From Paucilactobacillus suebicus DSM 5007 = KCTC 3549 (lineage in GTDB: Bacteria; Bacillota; Bacilli; Lactobacillales; Lactobacillaceae), in contig NZ_AZGF01000018.1 of NCBI RefSeq assembly GCF_001434475.1, positions 1-47,923 of the forward strand: a stretch of 47,923 nt of DNA, read 5' to 3'. Position numbers and translations under genes: made by a program. The notes beneath the pieces were generated by a model, which was given only the letters and a program-made list of their open reading frames with translations, had not been told where the DNA came from and did no database searches. Shown in pieces: positions 44,921 to 47,923 of the stretch. Positions within the stretch are counted from its first letter, which is position 1. Each line of letters opens with the position of its first letter.

Positions 44921-45544
44921 ATGACAATTCATTATCCAAATGGAAAGCAATATTCTATGCCAAGTCGTAACGCTTACCCTAAAAAAAGCGCTATAGTTCA
45001 TCATTCGATCTTTGGTAAGCGTGGAATGACACTTGAACAGGAAATTAATGAGAGCAACGCATATTATCTAGCTCATGATATTGCTGTAATTCATAAAAAG
45101 CCAACACCTATCCAATTAGTAAAAGTTGACTATCCAAAGAGGAGTGCTGCAGTTATCAGAGAAGCATACTTCCGGAAACCGTCGACAACCGATTACAACG
45201 GCATCTATCACGGATACTATCTTGACTTTGACGCTAAGGAAACGAACAATAAACTGTCCTTTCCCTTAAAAAACTTTCATGAGCATCAAATCAAGCATTT
45301 AAGAGCTTGCATTAAGCAGAGTGGCGTTTGCTTTGCTTTCGTTAAGTTTTCAAAATTGGACCGTTTATTTTTGCTGCCGGCGACAAAATTGTTTTTTTAC
45401 TGGGATCAGCAACTACAAGGTGGTCGCAAATCGATTCCACTAAAAAATATTGAACAAGATAGTTATGAGATCAACTACGGGTTTAATCCAACGATACCGT
45501 ATTTGGACGCAGTTGATAAAATGATTAACGATTTTGGAGTATAA
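44921..45544 (+). CDS. recU: Holliday junction resolvase RecU
   Basis: A 207-residue structure-specific nuclease that cuts Holliday junctions in recombination and repair. It shows the N-terminal RNA/DNA-binding tail (PSRNAYPKKSA), the catalytic domain GKRGMTLEQEINESNAYYL, VDYPKRSAAVIREAYFRKPSTTDYNGIYHGYYLDFDAKET with the metal-binding Asp and Glu-x-Lys type residues, and FPLKNFHEHQIKHL. I chose ATG 44921 with GGGAGG ten bases upstream. The gene is followed after 11 bases by pbp1A, the conserved recU-ponA pair of Firmicutes. Confidence 0.96.
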   Translation: MTIHYPNGKQYSMPSRNAYPKKSAIVHHSIFGKRGMTLEQEINESNAYYLAHDIAVIHKKPTPIQLVKVDYPKRSAAVIREAYFRKPSTTDYNGIYHGYYLDFDAKETNNKLSFPLKNFHEHQIKHLRACIKQSGVCFAFVKFSKLDRLFLLPATKLFFYWDQQLQGGRKSIPLKNIEQDSYEINYGFNPTIPYLDAVDKMINDFGV

Positions 45545-45555
45545 AGGAGTGCAAT

Positions 45556-47880
45556 ATGTCAGATGATAAACGTCCAACCCGACAGACTCGTATGCAGTCT
45601 GGTGATAACGGAAATTCGGGATCTGGAAAAAAGAAAGGCATTATTAAAAGAATTTTCGCCTGGGGATTCAGCATTCTTGGTATTTTAATTCTTTGTGGAG
45701 CAGTATTATTCTTCTACTACGCATCTAGTGCACCTAAAATTTCTGAGAGTGAGTTATCAAGTCAGAGTGAAACACAAATTTATGACTCAGATAACAACGT
45801 TATTTCCGAATTGGGAGCTCAAAAACGGGAATATGTTAAATCTGCCAACATACCAACTGAAATGCAGCACGCGGTAGTTGCAATTGAAGATCGTCGATTC
45901 TACAAAGACCATGGTGTTGATCCATTCCGAATTATAGAAGCTGCCGTTGCAGATGTGACGCATACGTCAAGTGGTCTTCAGGGTGGTAGTACTCTGACCC
46001 AACAGCTGGTTAAGTTATCTGTATTCTCTACCGCTGCTTCCGATCAAACGATAAAACGCAAAGCTCAGGAAGCTTGGTTAGCAATTAACGTGGAACGTCA
46101 TTATTCTAAGGCAAAGATCTTGGAGTTCTACATTAATAAAGTTTACATGGGTAATGGCGTATATGGAATGCAAACTGCTGCACAGTACTACTATGGTAAG
46201 AATCTAAAGCAGTTAAACTTGTCGCAATATGCGACGTTGGCTGGAATTCCACAGTCGCCAACCTACTATAATCCGACAAGCAATGTTAAAGCGTCAACTG
46301 CCCGTCGTAATGAAGTTTTGAGTGCAATGGTGAGAAGTAAGTATATAACGCAATCGCAAGCTAATGCAGCTGAAAAAGTCAGTGTAACTGCCGGACTCGA
46401 TTCCTCACATGGTAATACTTCTAAGCTTTCGTCGACTGATAACAGTAATAAGAAGGTTATTGATGCTTACCTGAAACAAGTTGTTTCTGAACTTGAAGCT
46501 AAGGGATACAATCCATATACTGACGGCCTTCAAGTCCACACAAACCTTAATATGGATGCACAAGAACATTTGTATGATGTTGCTAACGACGGATCGGTTG
46601 CTTTCCAAAGCAATGATATGCAAATTGGTGCCGCAATCACAAATCCTAAAAATGGTAAAATTATTGCCATGTTGGGTGGCAGAAAAACTGGTAACGTGAC
46701 GTTTGGTTTGAACCGTGCCGTCCAAACAGATAGAAGTGCCGGTTCAACCTCTAAACCGTTAATGGATTATGGACCAGCAATTGAATATTTAAACTATCCA
46801 ACTTTCAGGCCGGTGAAGGATATTCCGTTCACCTACCCTGGCACCAACAAGAAACTTTACGATTTTGATCATCAGTATCAAGGTACAATCACGATGCGTT
46901 CCGCATTGGTACAGTCCCGTAACATTCCGGCAATTAGAACATTGCAGGATGTTGGAATGTCCAAGGCTACTAAATTCTTGGCAAGATTTGGCATTAAGCC
47001 AACATCGAAGTCTGGATTTGAATTACAAAACGGTATTGGCTTGTATATTTCTCCTTTGCAAGAAGCCGCAGCCTATGCAGCATTTGCAGATAATGGTATC
47101 TATCATAAACCATACTATATTAGTCAGATTACTACCCAAAGTGGTGATACCTACAAGTATAGTTCCGCCGGTAAGAGAGTTATGAAGACATCAACGGCAT
47201 ATATGATTACAGATATGTTGAAGGGTGTTATTAATAGTTCTAAGGGTACTGCAACTTCTGCCAAGATTTCTGGGGTTCATCAAGCCGGTAAAACTGGTAC
47301 CACTAACTACCCTAGCGGTAGCGGAGTTTCTTCGGGAGTCATGGATTCATGGTTTAGTGGATACACGAAGCATTATTCAATTTCTATCTGGACTGGTTAT
47401 GATAAGGCACTCGTGGCAGGACACTCCATTTCGACCACATATGAAAAGACGGCTCAGTTAGTTTATCGTAGTGAAATGAGTTATCTTGAGAATCAGAATC
47501 CAAGTTCAAATTGGAAGACCCCAGATACTGTTACTGTTGTCGAAAAGAATGGACAACGGGAACTTGAGGTTAAGGGAGCTTCGTGGAGTGATACAGGTAC
47601 TAGTGATAAATATGCTGAAAACAATAATGGTTCTGCTACAACTAGCGATAGTTCCGTTACGGTTTCTTCCTCGTCTTCAGAGAGTGAGTCCAAGGCAGAT
47701 TCAGAAAGTGCAAGCAGTAACTCCAATAATTCGTCTTCAGTAGAACAGACTCCTGGTGGTGATGGTAATAATAGTTCGTCATCATCTTCAGCAGCCGCAT
47801 CGTCCTCATCAACTTCGACATCTACGGCGCAATCAGATACAAATACAACACAAAATAGTTCGACAAATACCGGACAATGA
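45556..47880 (+). CDS. pbp1A: Class A penicillin-binding protein 1A
   Basis: A 774-residue bifunctional peptidoglycan synthase. A short basic cytoplasmic tail is followed by one helix (about residues 36-56). The glycosyltransferase domain has Glu111 in EDRRFYKDHG, then GGSTLTQQLVK and RKAQEAWLAINVE. The transpeptidase domain has the nucleophile Ser397 in the SxxK motif STSK and the KTG motif at 579-581. The C-terminal 90 residues are a low-complexity Ser/Asn/Thr-rich tail, probably extended in the wall. AAAGGAG precedes the ATG. It is coupled to recU and lies near gpsB. Confidence 0.96.
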   Translation: MSDDKRPTRQTRMQSGDNGNSGSGKKKGIIKRIFAWGFSILGILILCGAVLFFYYASSAPKISESELSSQSETQIYDSDNNVISELGAQKREYVKSANIPTEMQHAVVAIEDRRFYKDHGVDPFRIIEAAVADVTHTSSGLQGGSTLTQQLVKLSVFSTAASDQTIKRKAQEAWLAINVERHYSKAKILEFYINKVYMGNGVYGMQTAAQYYYGKNLKQLNLSQYATLAGIPQSPTYYNPTSNVKASTARRNEVLSAMVRSKYITQSQANAAEKVSVTAGLDSSHGNTSKLSSTDNSNKKVIDAYLKQVVSELEAKGYNPYTDGLQVHTNLNMDAQEHLYDVANDGSVAFQSNDMQIGAAITNPKNGKIIAMLGGRKTGNVTFGLNRAVQTDRSAGSTSKPLMDYGPAIEYLNYPTFRPVKDIPFTYPGTNKKLYDFDHQYQGTITMRSALVQSRNIPAIRTLQDVGMSKATKFLARFGIKPTSKSGFELQNGIGLYISPLQEAAAYAAFADNGIYHKPYYISQITTQSGDTYKYSSAGKRVMKTSTAYMITDMLKGVINSSKGTATSAKISGVHQAGKTGTTNYPSGSGVSSGVMDSWFSGYTKHYSISIWTGYDKALVAGHSISTTYEKTAQLVYRSEMSYLENQNPSSNWKTPDTVTVVEKNGQRELEVKGASWSDTGTSDKYAENNNGSATTSDSSVTVSSSSSESESKADSESASSNSNNSSSVEQTPGGDGNNSSSSSSAAASSSSTSTSTAQSDTNTTQNSSTNTGQ

Positions 47881-47923
47881 CACACAAAAGGCGGTTCTTC
47901 GTCAAGAAGTACTGATATAAAAT

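Noticed and set aside
47640-47878. Possible tandem repeat or CRISPR-like region
   Set aside because: The repetitiveness comes from Ser codons in the C-terminal tail of the penicillin-binding protein. There are no regular repeat-spacer units, and no CRISPR array was seen elsewhere.
47493-47885. A 130-codon minus-strand frame rich in Leu, Glu and Asp
   Set aside because: It is the mirror of the Ser/Thr/Asn-rich tail of the penicillin-binding protein, a usual artefact of low-complexity repeats.

Overview
The window looks like a chromosomal segment of a low-GC Gram-positive bacterium of the family Lactobacillaceae. The evidence is the type B RNase P RNA, the L. casei-type thymidylate synthase with its extra insert, the YpmR/YpmS, YozE, YpsA/GpsB/RecU and EbsA proteins, the Mn-dependent pyrophosphatase, strong AGGAGG ribosome binding sites and frequent TTG/GTG starts. 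I cannot name the genus. I see no prophage, insertion sequence, CRISPR array, tRNA or 5S/16S/23S rRNA.

Layout. 0-3 kb: the last codons of a Der-like GTPase, the HU gene hup, a YpiA-like TPR protein and a convergent degenerate tyrosine recombinase. 3-8.5 kb: a tight run dapB-cca-ABC-F-thyA-folA. 8.5-14.6 kb: a hemolysin-III-like membrane protein (minus strand), then degV/fakB-ypmR-ypmS-yozE-rbgA-rnhB-dprA. 14.6-18.6 kb: topA, xerC and a LacX-like mutarotase. 18.7-24.1 kb: plsY divergent from parE-parC (topoisomerase IV). 24.3-29.5 kb: LysR regulator, ppaC, msrA, a XerS-like recombinase and an aldo/keto reductase. At 29542-29569 there is a complete 28-bp dif site of the Firmicutes type. 29.6-34.3 kb: a Schlafen-type helicase-domain protein, a second DegV protein, a MarR regulator and rqcH. 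34.4-39.8 kb: an operon running leftward, ebsA-lspA-rluD-carA-carB. 39.8-43.2 kb: an RNase HI-like protein, a nitroreductase, an RlmL-type rRNA methyltransferase and a second LacX paralog. 43.4-47.9 kb: rnpB, gpsB and ypsA on the minus strand, divergent from recU-pbp1A.

How it fits together. The dif site coincides with a switch in gene orientation: left of it about 25 of 28 genes are on the plus strand, right of it about 13 of 18 are on the minus strand. This is what is expected at the replication terminus, where two replichores meet. The same region carries topoisomerase IV, XerC and a XerS-like recombinase, so decatenation and dimer-resolution genes sit within about 13 kb of the presumed resolution site.

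Most unusual content. The carA and carB products are intact reading frames that look like carbamoyl-phosphate synthetase subunits, but they have lost the key catalytic residues. CarA has Gly, Phe and Asp at the Cys-His-Glu triad positions. CarB has lost metal/ATP residues of its first ATP-grasp domain and most of the second half, including the allosteric domain. They sit directly after lspA-rluD, where Firmicutes usually carry the pyr operon, so this looks like a pyr-operon remnant kept as a non-catalytic pair. A second such case is the intact tyrosine-recombinase-like protein at 2.1-2.9 kb, which lacks the catalytic Arg and His residues.
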